Shown: positions 44,291-56,689, counted from the first letter of the stretch. The stretch is 64,000 nucleotides of DNA from Pseudeuparius sepicola (GCA_963920635.1 OY987305.1:2762653-2826652); one strand, 5' to 3'. Notes: generated by a model from the sequence alone, not told the origin. A program made the numbers and translations.

Positions 44291-46312
44291 TAAAAAAAAA
44301 TGAAATAAAATTCTAATGAAAAATTCCAAAGAATTGTCGATAATAATAATGTCAATAAACTTATATGTGCCTTAGAGTAATATTTGTCTTGTGTACAGTA
44401 TTTAAATGAAGAAATATGGTTGTGGCAATTTAATAGTCTATCATTGATCTACAGGGCTACAATGCAGTTAATAATTGGATTAGTAATTTGGACTCCACGT
44501 TGGCCATGGCCGCCTATTTACTTTAAACAATACAAATTATCGGTCGTTGGCGCCATTAAAAATAGGAATTTGCCCGCTAGTATTGGGTTATAATTTACAC
44601 TACCATGTATGCGCAATGTAAACGAATAATTTAAGTTACATTGCCAGATATAAAGGACCCAATGGGGAACTTGAAATTTTTTTTATTTCTTTAATATATT
44701 TGATTATCTAGAAAAAGCACATGCCAAATAGCAGCCCTCAAATCGCAATATTTAATTTGCAATAAATAATTAAAGTTGTGACCGCAAGCTATTCATTTGA
44801 AACGACACGAAAAACGCGGGAATGGTTGTGACGTCACACCTCTCGATCAATCAGAAGGCAGTGACAGGAGTGACAGATACACAGAAGTAGAGAAGGCAGA
44901 ATGGAAATTTAACATTAAAATAAACAGTTCGGCGACCCATTTCCAGAGCGATCTGGATGTAGGTCAAAAATAGGAGCCGCCTAAAAGTTTAAATTTAATA
45001 CAAGCACTTCTTTAACTGAGTGGTGAGGCCACGGGACTAGTAATTCGTAGGTCCCGGGTGCAATCGCACAAGGAATTTTTTTTTAATTATAACTGATTAT
45101 CATTTTTAGTAATAATTGGACAATGGTTATTATAAAGATTATCACTCAAAATCTACTCCAAGTGTATTTAAATTCAAGTACCTACTTACCTACCTAATAT
45201 GAAATTGTCAGTAGCAGGAAAAATGTAATACATTGCTCGATGCGTAAGCTCTTTTTGGCCTCGGAGAGAGTTTTAAGACCCGAGGCAACACGGGCGTTAA
45301 ACAACCTCCTCGGCCAAAAAAGTGCGCGTCTCCCAATGTAAATAACTATTTAATACAGCACACTCTTTTCAAACATTATCAACAATATCAAGACTGAGAT
45401 AGACTATAATAAGACGGATAGACAAGGATGGGACGTTCCCGTTGATCTTTCTAAACAAAGCTTGCGTGGTGCTGTAGATTTTATAAATGTGCCGCCCATA
45501 TTAGTTTATACATGGTGCCGCCGCCCACCAGAGGAGCCACCACCAACGAGCTACTTGACGTCACAACCAAGGAAGGAGGGCGCGTTACAAGAATGATTTG
45601 AATTATGCAGTTTTTAATTGCTTATATTTATTACATAAAAATAAAAAATGGGTTTTTTGGAAACTGTGGTTCATTTAATGGCAATAAATTACGTTTGAAA
45701 GGAATATTTTTCAAATTTAATTTTCGTACAAGTTCCCCATTTCCAACAGCTGCACCATCGATTTGTTTGTTTGAACCAGAAACAACTGAATCGATCTAAG
45801 ACAATTGACCTGGAAATCGGAACGCAGCGTTTATTGTTGGTAGCGAAATGTCGATGGTTTATGAACGTCCGTCGAAAACCGACCCAATTTGGGCTTTCGC
45901 CGAACCAAAACGAAACTAAACCAATAAAACATCTAGCTACCTCGCGTCACTGTCAATTTGCGACCGCGAAATCCGTTTACAAAAACAGAGGGACAATTTA
46001 ATTCGGAGTTGGTTAATCGCAAAAAAATGGCACAGATGAAACAAACGTTCAAGCCACCTGCACTCGCTGAAAAATCGCCCGGTTTTTATTGCGGCAAAAA
46101 AACTGCCTCGCAATTGATTAGTGGCCAGAGATCACAGTGACAAGCAAGGTTATTATCAAGAGGGGGTTTGGGCATTCTTTGACAGGACAGGGAAGGGGGG
46201 TGAGGGCAGCAAGGGGAAGAACTGGGACAATTGAGTTGGTAGCATTGTCACATGATAAATCCCTATGCATTTTTAGTAGTGGAGTCAGTGGCGTGTTTTA
46301 CATGTTTTTATT
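44291..46312. other. No gene; SINE-like relic and one hairpin
   Basis: 45008-45085 is described separately. At about 45248-45330 TTTTTGGCCTCGG and CCTCGGCCAAAAAA form a hairpin, a member of the same short repeat type as 62463-62580. 45600-46330 has several short plus-strand frames without recognisable domains. Confidence 0.4.
45008..45085 (+). repeat. tRNA-derived SINE-like relic
   Basis: TTAACTGAGTGGT resembles an A box, and GTCCCGGGTGCAATCGC resembles a T stem and B box with two changes from GGTTCGAATCC. A T9 run follows closely. The cloverleaf is incomplete, so this is read as the head of a decayed SINE. It is unrelated in sequence to the 18.3-19.7 kb units. Confidence 0.45.
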
Positions 46313-47167
46313 ACAAGCTTTTATTTAACTTCACCTGTTAGTATGTATGTGTAGGTCGAATCTTGCAAGCTGAATTTGAACCACTTCCTGACATCCTATT
46401 GAGCTGAAATTTTGCATACACCTTTAGTTCCGGTGACACTACAATGTGCAATACTCAATATTGGAATACTTTCAAAATGGCCCCCGCTGCAAGATGGCAG
46501 ATGATGTATTTTTTGTCAACCCCCTTAATATGGGTATCAAATGAAAGGGCTTGAAGAGTAGAAAAAAATAAAGTTAGTGACATCACACTAAATTCAATAT
46601 GGCCGCCGCTCCAAGATGGTGGATTACCTATTTGCTACCCAACATGGGTATTAAATAAAAGGGCTCGACGGGTAGAAAACAATAATGTGAATGACTTCAT
46701 ACGAAATCCAATATGGCGGCCGCCCCAAGATGGCGGACTAAATTTCCTTACCGCCCGCCTGATATGGGAATCAAATAGGTAATAAAAAGCACAAAATAAA
46801 ATTGAAAATAAGAAAAAACCTTTTTAAAAACAAGATTTTATTTAAGCCATGTACTAAAACGACAAAAATAAGTTTAAGTTTTCGTTAAGATAGTAATTCA
46901 ATTCCAAATTACGAAAAGTTTTTGCAAATTGAAAAGCTTGTCGCGCTAATTGTAAAGAAAAAAACGCTTACTTTGGCAAATGGGTACTTGCTTATCAACC
47001 ATTCACTGTCCAATAAAATTAATTGGTACCTACTTTCATCAACATTTTGCGCGACAAGCTTTTCAATTTGCAAAAACTTGTCGCAATTTGGAATTGAATT
47101 ATCTTAACGAAAACCTAAACTTATTTTATTCGTTTTAGTACATGGCTTAAATAAAAGCTTGTTTTTA
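46313..47167. mobile_element. Family M element, copy 2
   Basis: ACAAGCTTTTATTTAAC start; three minisatellite units with ATGGCC(C/G)CCGCT-CAAGATGG centred near 46488, 46598 and 46724; second end ACAAGATTTTATTTAA near 46830; hairpin arms at about 46812-46946 and 47049-47167. The right end is eroded into a (TAA)n run. Confidence 0.75.
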
Positions 47168-48183
47168 ATAATAATAATAATAACCTTGGTGGCGCTAGTT
47201 TTTTCGTTGGAGCATTGTGGTTTCGGTTCTGGACCTTCTTAGCGATTTAAGAATAATTAGAAATTATTTGACAGATGACACACCTAACCTTAGTGATAGA
47301 AACACAAACCAATAAAGTAAGGTTCTACATTTAACGTTCGTATTGACATTTTTACAGGGTCTATTATATCCTTACATTTAATAGCGATGGTCGGTGATTT
47401 TTAAATATGAAAGTAACAAACTATGCAAAACTTTTATTTGCAAATGTACCTACTTACTTTGCGGGAAAGAATTCCGGTTTGCATTCCTCTCTAAGGAGGT
47501 ACTATATTGCGAAATCATATGGGTATAAGTATTTGGAATTCCAAGTCGCGCAACTTCTGCTGTCTTACACCTTCGTTCCGAGAGCAAAGTTTACAAAAGA
47601 GTTTCAAGAAGTTTCCGGAAAGTTCCTCCGCGATTTATGAGGGAGCCGTAAGTCTGGCAATAAAAATTTAAATCTGAAAAAATACATATACAAATGGGAA
47701 TTAGAAGTAAGTGGATGCTCCGAGAGAACGGTTCCTTCAACTATTCAATCGTAAAATCTAACAACGGGGTTGTTTCGTACAGCTATTTTATGACTGTTTT
47801 ATTTCTAAATGGGAAATGTCGTCGTGTTTTAAGACCCAGGCTAGTAATACTAGTAATAAAAACTGTGATCCGACAAACGACACTGATTACCAGACAAAAA
47901 CAACTACTTTACAAGCGAAAAAATAATACAAAATTTCTACTCTAGCTTGTCCTTGTGTAGCCGCGTCAAATGTTAACGTCAGCCTTACCTTCCAACCATT
48001 ATTGTGTGGTACATTTACAACAGAGATATGGAGGTGAGGAGAAGGGGCTTAGACGAATGCGCAGCCCGACACTATGGGTCCGCCATTTTCGAGCACTAAC
48101 GTCAAATGATTCCTCTCGTTTAGCATTTTTGTGTAATATTTTAAAAATTTTAGTGTTTTTTGTTAAGTGATAGTTTATTAGTT
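47168..48183. other. No gene body; upstream region of THAP exon
   Basis: A (TAA)n microsatellite lies at 47168-47183. 47200-47960 shows no repeat in the window and no recognised protein. 48040-48180 is moderately CpG-containing (GGGTCCGCCATTTTCGAGC) and directly precedes the THAP start, so it may be a promoter. Confidence 0.35.
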
Positions 48184-48244
48184 ATGGCATGTTGTGCGGT
48201 GAAGGACTGTAAAAATAATAGAAAATTTCCATCCATAACTACAG
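48184..48244 (+). CDS. Candidate first coding exon of a THAP-domain gene (partial)
   Basis: ATG opens MACCAVKDCKNNRKFPSITT, with the CX4C spacing of the first zinc-ligand pair at the very N-terminus, as in THAP domains. The exon ends ACAG followed by the strong donor GTAAGA. MITE F copy 3 begins 50 bp into the putative intron. I found no second exon within the window with the expected Trp and AVP-type motifs, so the gene is either continued beyond reach by a long intron or is a dead first exon. A processed or transposon-derived origin cannot be excluded. Confidence 0.45.
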
Positions 48245-48296
48245 GTAAGAAAAGCACAAAAAGGGCTTCAGATTTAAGAAGTTGAAAGGTATTGTA

Positions 48297-49193
48297 CAGT
48301 GTGGATAGAAATTGTGGAATATTGCTTATATTTCTTAAAATATTCCTCATATCAAAAACATGTTTTAATAAAAGTGTTAGGGGAAATTATTTCCCGTTTA
48401 GTGATGTCAAGCAATCTTTCGTAGCACAAACAATGTGGTTGCCATGATAACCGATTTAATTTTTTTAAATGGCAATATATACTTTTTTTGGTGAAAATTG
48501 ATACATTGGAACTTTCTGAATACCATACAATATAATTTTAATGGGGTCGCATAAGAAAAAATACAAAAAAATTAAGTTTTCTATTATGCTATTGACAATG
48601 TTTATCAAAATAATTATTAACATCAAGTTAGCCATGCCAAAATCAGAGCAATACGAAACTGTCACTAGCTGTGTAACGTGTAACTGTGTACATTGTTACA
48701 CTAAACGTACTTTTTTACTCAATTTTCTGTGTACGTACCTAAGTACTTAGTATGTTTACCTGTATTCTTTCCGTTTCACTTAATTCAAGCGCCATTATAA
48801 CTTACTATAAGTACTTAAGTACACAGAAAATTAAGTAAAAAAAGTATGTTTACTGTAACAATGCACACAATTACAAGCAACTGACAGCTAGTGATAGTTT
48901 TCCATTGTTCTGATTTTGGCATGGCTAACTTGATGTTAATTTTTTTTATGCGACCCCCTTAAAATTCTATTGTATCGTATTTAGAAAGTTCCAATGTATC
49001 AATTTTCACCAAAAAACGTATATGGTGCCATTTAAAAAAATCAAGTCGGTTTTTGTGCTACGAAAGATTGCTTGATATCATACTAAACGGGAAATAGTTT
49101 CCCCTAACACTTTTATTAAAACAAGTTTTTCATATGAGGAATATTTTAAGAAATACGAGTATAAGCAATATTCCACAATTTCTATCCACACTG
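48297..49193. mobile_element. MITE F, copy 3 (uninterrupted, 897 bp)
   Basis: CAGTGTGGATAGAAATTGTG and its reverse complement flanked by TA on both sides. The inverted arms are several hundred bp long. The X-box-like palindrome is mutated to GTTGCCATGATAAC (48438-48451) in one arm and deleted in the other. It lies within the putative intron of the THAP exon. Confidence 0.9.
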
Positions 49194-49451
49194 TATGTAA
49201 ATAGATAAGGCAATTAATATCAACATAACATATTAGGTATGCCCAAGTATGCTATATCATATCGTAACATTTCGAAAGCAGTTCGTCAACTTTTAACGTG
49301 TTATACATTTGACCAGATTGTTAGAGTTGAAATGCAGCCAGATAATGTAAACGTGACCTTCCGATGAATTTACTTAGGGTTGTGTGTTTTTACATATACG
49401 CTTAAAAGCATTCCAAACTCTCACAATGACACAAGAAAATCTATATTTTTT

Positions 49452-49737
49452 AACTTTTAGGATTTATATTACTATATTATTTGTATTGTTCTTGCAGTGT
49501 TTTGAAGGTTTGAAACTGTTTGACGTCAGACCTGAACGTTGACATAACATTTCACACAACTCGATTTTGCAGTGCTCCATTAGCGTTAATTTTTATGCAT
49601 CTAAAAGTTTATTTTATTTATATTTATTTTATAAGCGACCCTGGTAATATACTAAATAAAAATATGAACTATCCCCTTTAAGCTTAACTTAGAAAATGGC
49701 GGCCCAGATGATTAAGTTCGCGCAGCTTGACGCTCAT
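49452..49737. repeat. Repeat G, copy 2
   Basis: Matches 36578-36868 from AACTTTTAGGATTTATATTA to CGCAGCTTGACGCTCAT. As in copy 1 it lies near a MITE F copy, but here 260 bp separate the two. Confidence 0.7.
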
Positions 49738-50774
49738 AGAACATTCAATTTAAACTATACTTGGACATGCGCAAACGGTATGCCATCCCTTTTTCAGCAT
49801 TTTCATAATAAGAACTTGCATACTTCTCATTGGCAGCCTCAGAAACGTGGAAAAATTTAGTATTAAAATACAAGTTCACGTGACAATAATAGCCCTTTGG
49901 ACCCACGCTAACGGTATGCCTATGGTTTTCCGAGGAATTCTATTTTGAACTTCATTAAAAAACACATGGCAGCCTGACTAAAATCATATATATCAAGACG
50001 CATATTTTTCAAACAAATGAAAACTCATTTTCATATGAGGAACCCAGGATGACTCTCTGATTCATACCTTATTATTGTGAGAATATACTCGTAGGCAACA
50101 TGATGCCCTTTGAAAGGCATACTGAGTAAAATCACGTCCAAAATTCTCCCAGTCTATTAATCAAATTGGACTAATTCCGTTACTATCCCTTAAATTAAAT
50201 CGAGTTTCCATGTGGCTAGCTTTTAATGTGTTCCAGTATAATCCGAATCCAAACTACTATTTAATTTAATACATATCATGCCTACTTTATTTTCCTCGAT
50301 TAATTCCGGAATACCAATACTCGCGAACTGAATCCCGCTCCGTTCAATGTATTTTTGAACAAAAAAATGGAATAATCTCGACCAACACCTAATTATGTTT
50401 GAAAGGTTTCAATTTCACGCCAAAAAAAAATATAAGGTCATTCAGATCCTTGGCCCAAAAAAACAAATGCGAGGGTAATACTTTTGTTTATATCCCCCTT
50501 CCATTGCTATTTTTGGAAAATGTAAGTTTCTGACATTTCGGGATATATCTAATTTAGGAGACTTGACTGGCTTTTATCGTTTTCCGAAGTTAATTATTTC
50601 GGAACCCAAATTCGGTTAAATCTAAACCAACCCTTATTAGTTAGCGAGTTATCCCCCTCGTCTTAATGACGTTTAACACAAATATTGTTTCGTTGGGCCT
50701 CAAATTTCGGTCAATAATAATTTTCTTTTAATTTCAGGTGAGTCTCTCGCTGTTCCTTTTGGTATCGTAAGTAT
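49738..50774. other. No gene recognised
   Basis: AT-rich, with no repeats shared in the window. A strong acceptor/donor-like pair (TTTCAG at about 50733-50738 and GTAAGTA near 50768) would frame a 29-30-nt exon, but nothing else supports it. Confidence 0.3.
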
Positions 50775-50776
50775 AA

Positions 50777-50910
50777 GCACAGATAACCCAATCTAGAAAA
50801 CTTCACAGTGTTGGAATATTTAGCATATGTGGAGCTAGGCTCCGCCTCTTGGTGTTACCACGATTGAGTGGTATGCGTGTCGCCAATCTAGGTTGAATTA
50901 TCTGTGATAT
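50777..50910. repeat. Small MITE with CACAGATAA ends
   Basis: CACAGATAACCCAATCTAG on the left and CTAGGTTGAATTATCTGTG on the right are imperfect inverted repeats about 130 bp apart. Confidence 0.5.
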
Positions 50911-51003
50911 AAGTTACGTAAGTACCTATTTGATGTGCAATTGCTGATATACATTCATAGACACAATTGCTCATCGACAATATATTTCCCTTAGTGTAGA
51001 GGA

Positions 51004-51868
51004 AAGTCGCCTAATTCCGGATGGTTTCCTAATTTCGGATAGTGGTTTATCTAAGAAGCCATCTGTTGTTTTAAATTGAAACCTCACCCTATACAATGCA
51101 AAAAGTCAAATTAAGCCCACTATGCAATATTGTGGTGGTACAATCTCTCTCCATTAGATGGCAGCTCCAAACGTCTAAATTGCGTGGCGGAGTTTTATGT
51201 TCACTCGCGATTTGAGCTGTGTCGATCTTTGAAATAATCGTTCCAGAATTTTGTGTTTGCGTCCTAGGTAAGTTAATATATTAATTAAGCCGGTATTCTA
51301 GTCACAATTAAACAGATTTCAAAAATAATAGTACTGCATTACTCTAACCTAAAAAGTGAAAAGGTGCCTAATTTCGGATAGTCTGAAGTTCCTAATTTCG
51401 GATACCAGAAACCCAAAATTCTGGCTTAATATAATATGCTCGTTGCGAGTAAATTGTTTACTTTCAGAAAAAGTGACAGATCATTGAAACTGGCTATTAT
51501 AATGAGGTCAGAGGAAAACAAATGGGACACCTACCTATCCTAATGTCTCCCATTTTGTTTCGGTCCCGAAACATTGGAAATTACATCAAACAAGCTAATA
51601 AAGAAGCTAGAAAAAACGTAGGTGTGCGCCTTTTGTTTAAATATATTGTTTTACACTTGTAGAAAGCAGTCTCTTAATTTCGGATACAGTGTCCGAAATT
51701 AGGAACCTTTTTTCAGTCGCACCAAAATGTAGTAAAATTCTTTTGACATTCTTTTGTTTCATTATAACACGTTGCATATGCTTATATGAAAAAATAAATA
51801 AAAAACACTTCTGTATAATAAATACTTAGTAAATTTAAAGTAGTATCCGAAATTCGGCGACTTTCCCT
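51004..51868. mobile_element. DNA element with repeated CCTAATTTCGGATA motif
   Basis: The ends are GAGGAAAGTCGCC and GGCGACTTTCCC, imperfect inverted repeats. The motif (C)CTAATTTCGGATA or a close variant occurs seven times: near 51014, 51031, 51369, 51391 and 51673 on the plus strand, and near 51693 and 51845 on the minus strand. No transposase. The class is unknown. A similar left end occurs at 35707. Confidence 0.55.
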
Positions 51869-52580
51869 TACGTTTAAATACGAGCCCTGTCTCAGTGATA
51901 ACTTGGCCCAACCATTCAAAATATCAAATTTATGAATTTATACAGGGTGTCCCGTTAATAATGGTCCATAGAGCAACTGCACATATTTGGGGCCAAAATA
52001 TGACGAGTGAGGCTAATATGCCTTATAGAAATTCATTTTTTGAAATTGAATTATGGCTACATCTCCCAAAATAATCAAGCTACTGAACTGAAATTTGGCA
52101 CTGCTATGTTTTTGGGGATGGAGAATAAGCTGAAAATGTCAATTTTGCCGTATCTCACAGAGGGCGCCACTTGCGCTGTTTTTGGATCGTGTTTTTACTC
52201 TTAACTTTTTTGAGGTTATCTTTTTGATGTTGCAGGTCCATCATTTAAAGGCATCTTTTCATTCTGCAACAAAAAGGTGTACTCTTGTTTCATAATGATC
52301 AAATCAACCGTTTGCCTTGAAATTGCCAAAACGTGCCCCAAAACGCCTGTTGACTTCAATATTCGAAACAAAATTTTCACCTACCGCTTTCAAATGTTAC
52401 AAATCGACTGTACATTCAAAATGAAGTAAAAAATGCCAGATGGGCATTGGTCGAAACACCATTCGTTTTCTTGAAATAGAGTGTCCAAATTTTGCCAAGT
52501 TTCAATCCGTTCCATTTTGAAAACAAAACATTTTTTGTACATTGTTCATAGCAATTTTTTTCTCACTTTAAATGGTACAG
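51869..52580. mobile_element. Left end of a CAGGGTGTCCCGTTAA-type element, truncated
   Basis: TA then CAGGGTGTCCCGTTAATAA at about 51945 has the form of a Tc1/mariner-type terminus. Sequence to 52575 shows no frame I recognise and no opposite terminus. It is interrupted at 52582 by a mariner D arm. Confidence 0.4.
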
Positions 52581-52581
52581 T

Positions 52582-52851
52582 TTGAAGGGCAAAATATGAA
52601 AATCGTAGTAGGCTCTTGAAATTTTGCACAAGGGTATAAAATTGCGAAAGAAACATATTTTTCTTATGACTTTTTTCGAAATTCGGTTAAATAAGCCCAT
52701 TTTTCGGACATTTTTTTCATTAATGTCAAATTTGACATATAAAAAAGACTACGTCACAACATTTGATTATGTCAATTTTGGTTCTATAGCAAGCAAAACC
52801 TGATGCCGCAAACAAATTTTCCGTAAGTTATTTATTAAAAATTTTTCCCAT
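52582..52851. mobile_element. Mariner D, copy 2 (right arm only)
   Basis: From GGGCAAAATATGAAAATCG to ATTTTTCCCATAAG the sequence matches the right arm of the element at 14464-15372. It stops before the terminal GGCGGGCACTG. Confidence 0.82.
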
Positions 52852-52985
52852 AAGTGTGTGGTGTGTGGCCAAATTGATATTTCTCAGGATATAACCTATC
52901 ACAGGTAAACGTTAGATTTTGGTTGACTACAAACGTGTGTATTTTGATGCTGTTGCCCCCTCTATCCTTCGTTATGTCGCAACAC
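52852..52985. mobile_element. MITE B fragment, reverse orientation
   Basis: TGTGTGGCCAAATTGATATT, GATATAACCTATCACAGG, TTGACTACAAACGTGTG and GCCCCCTCTATCCTTCG are the reverse complement of the left half of MITE B. Confidence 0.75.
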
Positions 52986-53530
52986 TGCAGACATTAGATA
53001 TAACGTGTTCATGACGAAAAGTTTTCCTTTCCGGACGACATCCCATGTAGCTTACTTACGCGACAAAAAGTTCCCAACTCCCAAACTATAAAAGAGCAAT
53101 TTCGAGGGTTTGAATGTCACTCCTACAACCCTTCTTGCCTTAATTTTTCGTTTCGCCTTAGGGCGCATTCAACGCGAAGTACGAAGGAGCTTATTAAGCA
53201 AATGAGACAGTTATTGAATATAAATAAAGTTGCTTGTTAGGAAAAAAGCGCCCTCTGTGCGTAGACGCTATGTAATCTGCTACGTTTTCTCCAATCCTGG
53301 GAAAATGTGCAATTTCCTGTGATGGTAAGAAATCTTTTTTACGTGCCTTGTTCTGTCCAATCATGGGCGGACCAACATGGTCACGAGAAGTTATTGTCCA
53401 ATTTGACAAAATCTAAAAGTTAGGTTAGTGGTAATTGGTGAAGGACAATCTATGAACGTCTGTATAGCATATGCTATCGGAAAGAGTAGGTAGGTTTTGT
53501 AAATATCTAAAATTAAAAAATAAATTCTCG
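52986..53530. other. No gene recognised
   Basis: Non-repetitive within the window, with no convincing coding frame. Confidence 0.3.
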
Positions 53531-53535
53531 TAGGT

Positions 53536-54855
53536 ACAGGGTCATTCAAACTCAGCGTCTCAGGCCAATTATGAGCAAATGAAAAGCGAAAAAAATCCGC
53601 TTGTGTCGCGTTAAATGGGACACATTTATAACCCTTATACCCTCTATTTTCACGAAAACCATTTAGCGATTTTTTTATTTAAAATCTGACACCACAGCGT
53701 TAATCAGAACATACCAAAACCCCCACATAACAAATTTTAACAAAAAATATACAGGAAGTTCCATTCTGCAGGGTGTCAAATTTGAGCAAAATAGAAATTT
53801 TAAAGGCAAGTCAAGTGTGTCCTGGAATCCCCTCAAGACAGCTGAATGGGCCCTTTAGCGATTTTTTTATTTAAAATCTGACAACACAGCGTTAATCAGG
53901 ACACCCTGAAACCCCCATATACCAAATTTGAACAAAAAATACACAGGGAGTTCCATTCTGCAGGGTGTCAAAGTTGAGCAAAATAGGAATTTTAAAGACA
54001 TCTGGCGAGTCAAGTGTGCCATGGAATTACTTCGAAACAGTTGGATGGTCAACAGGACCACTTACAGTGTTGGTGTACAAAGATTCAACACAAAAATATA
54101 CAGGGTATTTTTCTTTGGACCATCTCAAAATGCTGAATTTTTATGAACCTTTATACGGGTCATAAGTGCTGTGGAATCATTGAAAAAAATATTGATGAAC
54201 ACGAAAATAATGTATTTCTTTACAAAATGCCAACTAACAAATAAAAACAATTTAAATTATTGGACCTTTCTCAACAAAGTCACTCTCTAAGATTATAAAT
54301 TTTCTGTGCGTTTCCTGTTGTGGCACACCCTGATATTAACTTACTGACTGGCAGGCTTCTGTATTTTTTAGATTTAGTTCGGTTATAGTGTGTGGAGCGG
54401 TTTTGATACACTCGATTTTTGACCCGTATATAGTTCCAAAAATTCAGTACTTTGAGATGGCACAGATAAGAACACTCTGTATATTTTGTATTGAACCTTT
54501 GCACACCAACACCTTGAGTTGTCCTAGTGACCATTCAACTGTTTTGAGGGGATTCCATGGCACACTTGACTTGGCAGATGCCTTTAAAATTCCTATTTTG
54601 CTCAACTTTGACACCCTGCAGAATGGAACTCTCTATGTATTTTTTGTTCAAATTTTGTATTTGGGGGTTTCAGGGTGTCCTGATTAATGCTGCGTTGTCA
54701 GATTTTAAATAAAAAAATCGCTAAAGGGTTTTCGTCTCTTTTTACTAGAAAAAAAAATTTATAGTAAAACTTCATAGTAACCGGGCTAAAATCGGACAAA
54801 AATTACAGATTTTATGAGGGTGTCCAACATCAGAATAGGTCACACTGTATATCGT
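53536..54855. mobile_element. Element I: long inverted repeats with an extra partial arm
   Basis: Inverted arms 53852-54162 and 54421-54727 share TTTAAAATCTGACAACRCAG, AGGACACCCTGAAACCCCC, TCCATTCTGCAGGGTGTCAAA and GGTGTACAAAGATTCAA in opposite orientation. A further partial direct copy of the left arm lies at 53665-53850. The outer left end is CAGGGTCATTCAAACTC (about 53537) and the outer right end is AGGTCACACTG plus TA (about 54848). The two differ, so the boundaries are uncertain. No transposase is recognised. Confidence 0.65.
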
Positions 54856-56270
54856 TGGATTGGCATCAGAAAGGATGTAGATTCAGGAAATCTAAAAATG
54901 TACAGGGTGTTCCATTAAAAAAATGCAAGTTTGTGCCGTATCTATTATTTTTATGGGAAGACTTGTGTAATTTCTGAAAACATCATGAAGTAGACAGGTT
55001 GCAGACCTACGTCGGTCTGTTAGATTTTGTGAAAATTAAAAAATTGACAATGGTTTTTGAGTTTTTCTACATTTTCTGTGTTTTATTCTAGGGAAAACTC
55101 TTGGTAACAAATTATTTGCCGAAACCGAAATGTTGGTACGCCTATGGCGACTACATTAATAAGCCTGAACTGGGGGGACAACCCCCTTATGTCATCCATC
55201 GCTATAGCAAACAATACGCAATATGATTTCCCACTCCTCCTCAAGGAAACCTTCTTCGGTGTGTATTAAACAAAAAGATAAAGCGTTATTAACATAAAGG
55301 GGACCAAATAAAAAAAATGTTTGAAATTTTATACCTTCTTTGCCTCGGTTAAGGCGGCTCTTTGCTTGCAAATTGCAATAATAAAAGACCAGAGGGAATT
55401 CATTATCTTGCCGAAGCCATTGCTCTCCTTGAACGAAAGGGGAATTTAAAAATACCCGGGAAAAAGTTAAAAGCGGAAGAATTTATGTCAATATTTACGT
55501 TTATGGGATGTAAAACGATGGTAATTACCGCGGAACTGTCACAAATCATCATCAAAATATACCACCGCCAAAAATGGCCAATTAAGCTGAATTTATTATG
55601 GCTTTTATAAGTTCTGGAACACATGCAACTGCTCAATTAAATTGTGTGTAATAAGAATATTTTTCAGCTCATAAGCACATACCACGGGATTTATTATAAG
55701 TTGCTGTAGAGCAATACAGCGACTTTGGCCTCTACCGGTATTTTTGGTGCAAAATTATTGTAAATTTTAATGTTGTCAATTACTGTCGTGGTAAATGTGA
55801 TTATATACTAATCAAAGTTACACCCTCTATGTACAGGGTCATTCATATCATAATATAACATTCTACCCTCCCCCCTTATCTTTTTTGTGATATATGTTTG
55901 CTCTAGTAGTTTGCGCAAAATCGTCCTTTGAATTATTGAATGTCGGACAAAATCAAAATTGCCATGGAAAATTCAAAACAACTATTGCTAGAATCAGAGC
56001 TTGACTTTGACAATTTGTATCAGGTGCTAATTGTTGTGTTACCACATCGTGAAAATGGTATATTGCTGTTATAAGACTAGTGAAAAAAACGACATTGTTG
56101 AATATTATGTTTCTTGCGAAAAAATGCGAAGCATGCAAGGCGTGAATACGCACGAATATATCCATAGAGAGTCCTACCTCATCACACGTATTTCAAACAT
56201 ATTTATAACAAATTGAGACTTACTGGAAGTTTAAAAAATAAAGAAAAGTGAAATAAACCACGACATGTTT
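54856..56270. other. No gene; two isolated CAGGGT-type termini
   Basis: TA-CAGGGTGTTCCATTAA at about 54902 and TA-CAGGGTCATTCATATC at about 55837 look like ends of mariner-type elements, but no matching second ends were identified. Plus-strand frame 55362-55610 has no recognised domain. Confidence 0.35.
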
Positions 56271-56271
56271 A

Positions 56272-56689
56272 ACTAGAGGTTTAACATCACGGAAAAAACA
56301 GGAAAAATTGGAAAAAAACAAGGTTTTTTCCGTTTTTCCGAAGCCCAAAAAATGGAAAAATGGGAAAAAATTGAAAATTTCAGATAAAATTCGAATAAAT
56401 AAAATAAAATAAACAAAAAACCTCAAGGAGTATAAAAATAACATATTTTGATAGTAATGCTTTATTTAAAACAAAATAAATAAACAAAACAGTTATTGAT
56501 CAACAGTAAAAAACTAAAAACAATAGTTAATTATTTTTAGTATATAAATTACTTCATTTAAAAATGTTTATTTTTAATTATTTAAGGTATGTGTATTATT
56601 AATTTTTTTTTTGTTTTTTCCAAAATTTTCCGGAAAAAAACCGGATTTTTTTCGACGATAAATATTTCCGGAAATTTTCAACCTCTAGT
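56272..56689. mobile_element. Small hAT-type MITE
   Basis: TAGAGGTTTAACATCACGGAAAA on the left and TTTTCAACCTCTA on the right are inverted, with the next inner sequences CCGTTTTTCC/GGAAAA and TTTTCCGGAAAA also opposed. The flanks TGTTTAAC and GTTTTAAC are close to an 8-bp duplication. No coding sequence. Confidence 0.55.

Noticed and set aside
45605..46328. Series of short plus-strand frames suggesting a multi-exon gene
   Set aside because: No consistent splice sites link them and no domain is visible.
50739..50768. 30-nt micro-exon between TTTCAG and GTAAGTA
   Set aside because: No flanking exons or protein evidence; splice-like motifs of this quality arise by chance.
55362..55636. Overlapping frames of 82 and 77 codons
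   Set aside because: They are mutually antisense with no family resemblance.
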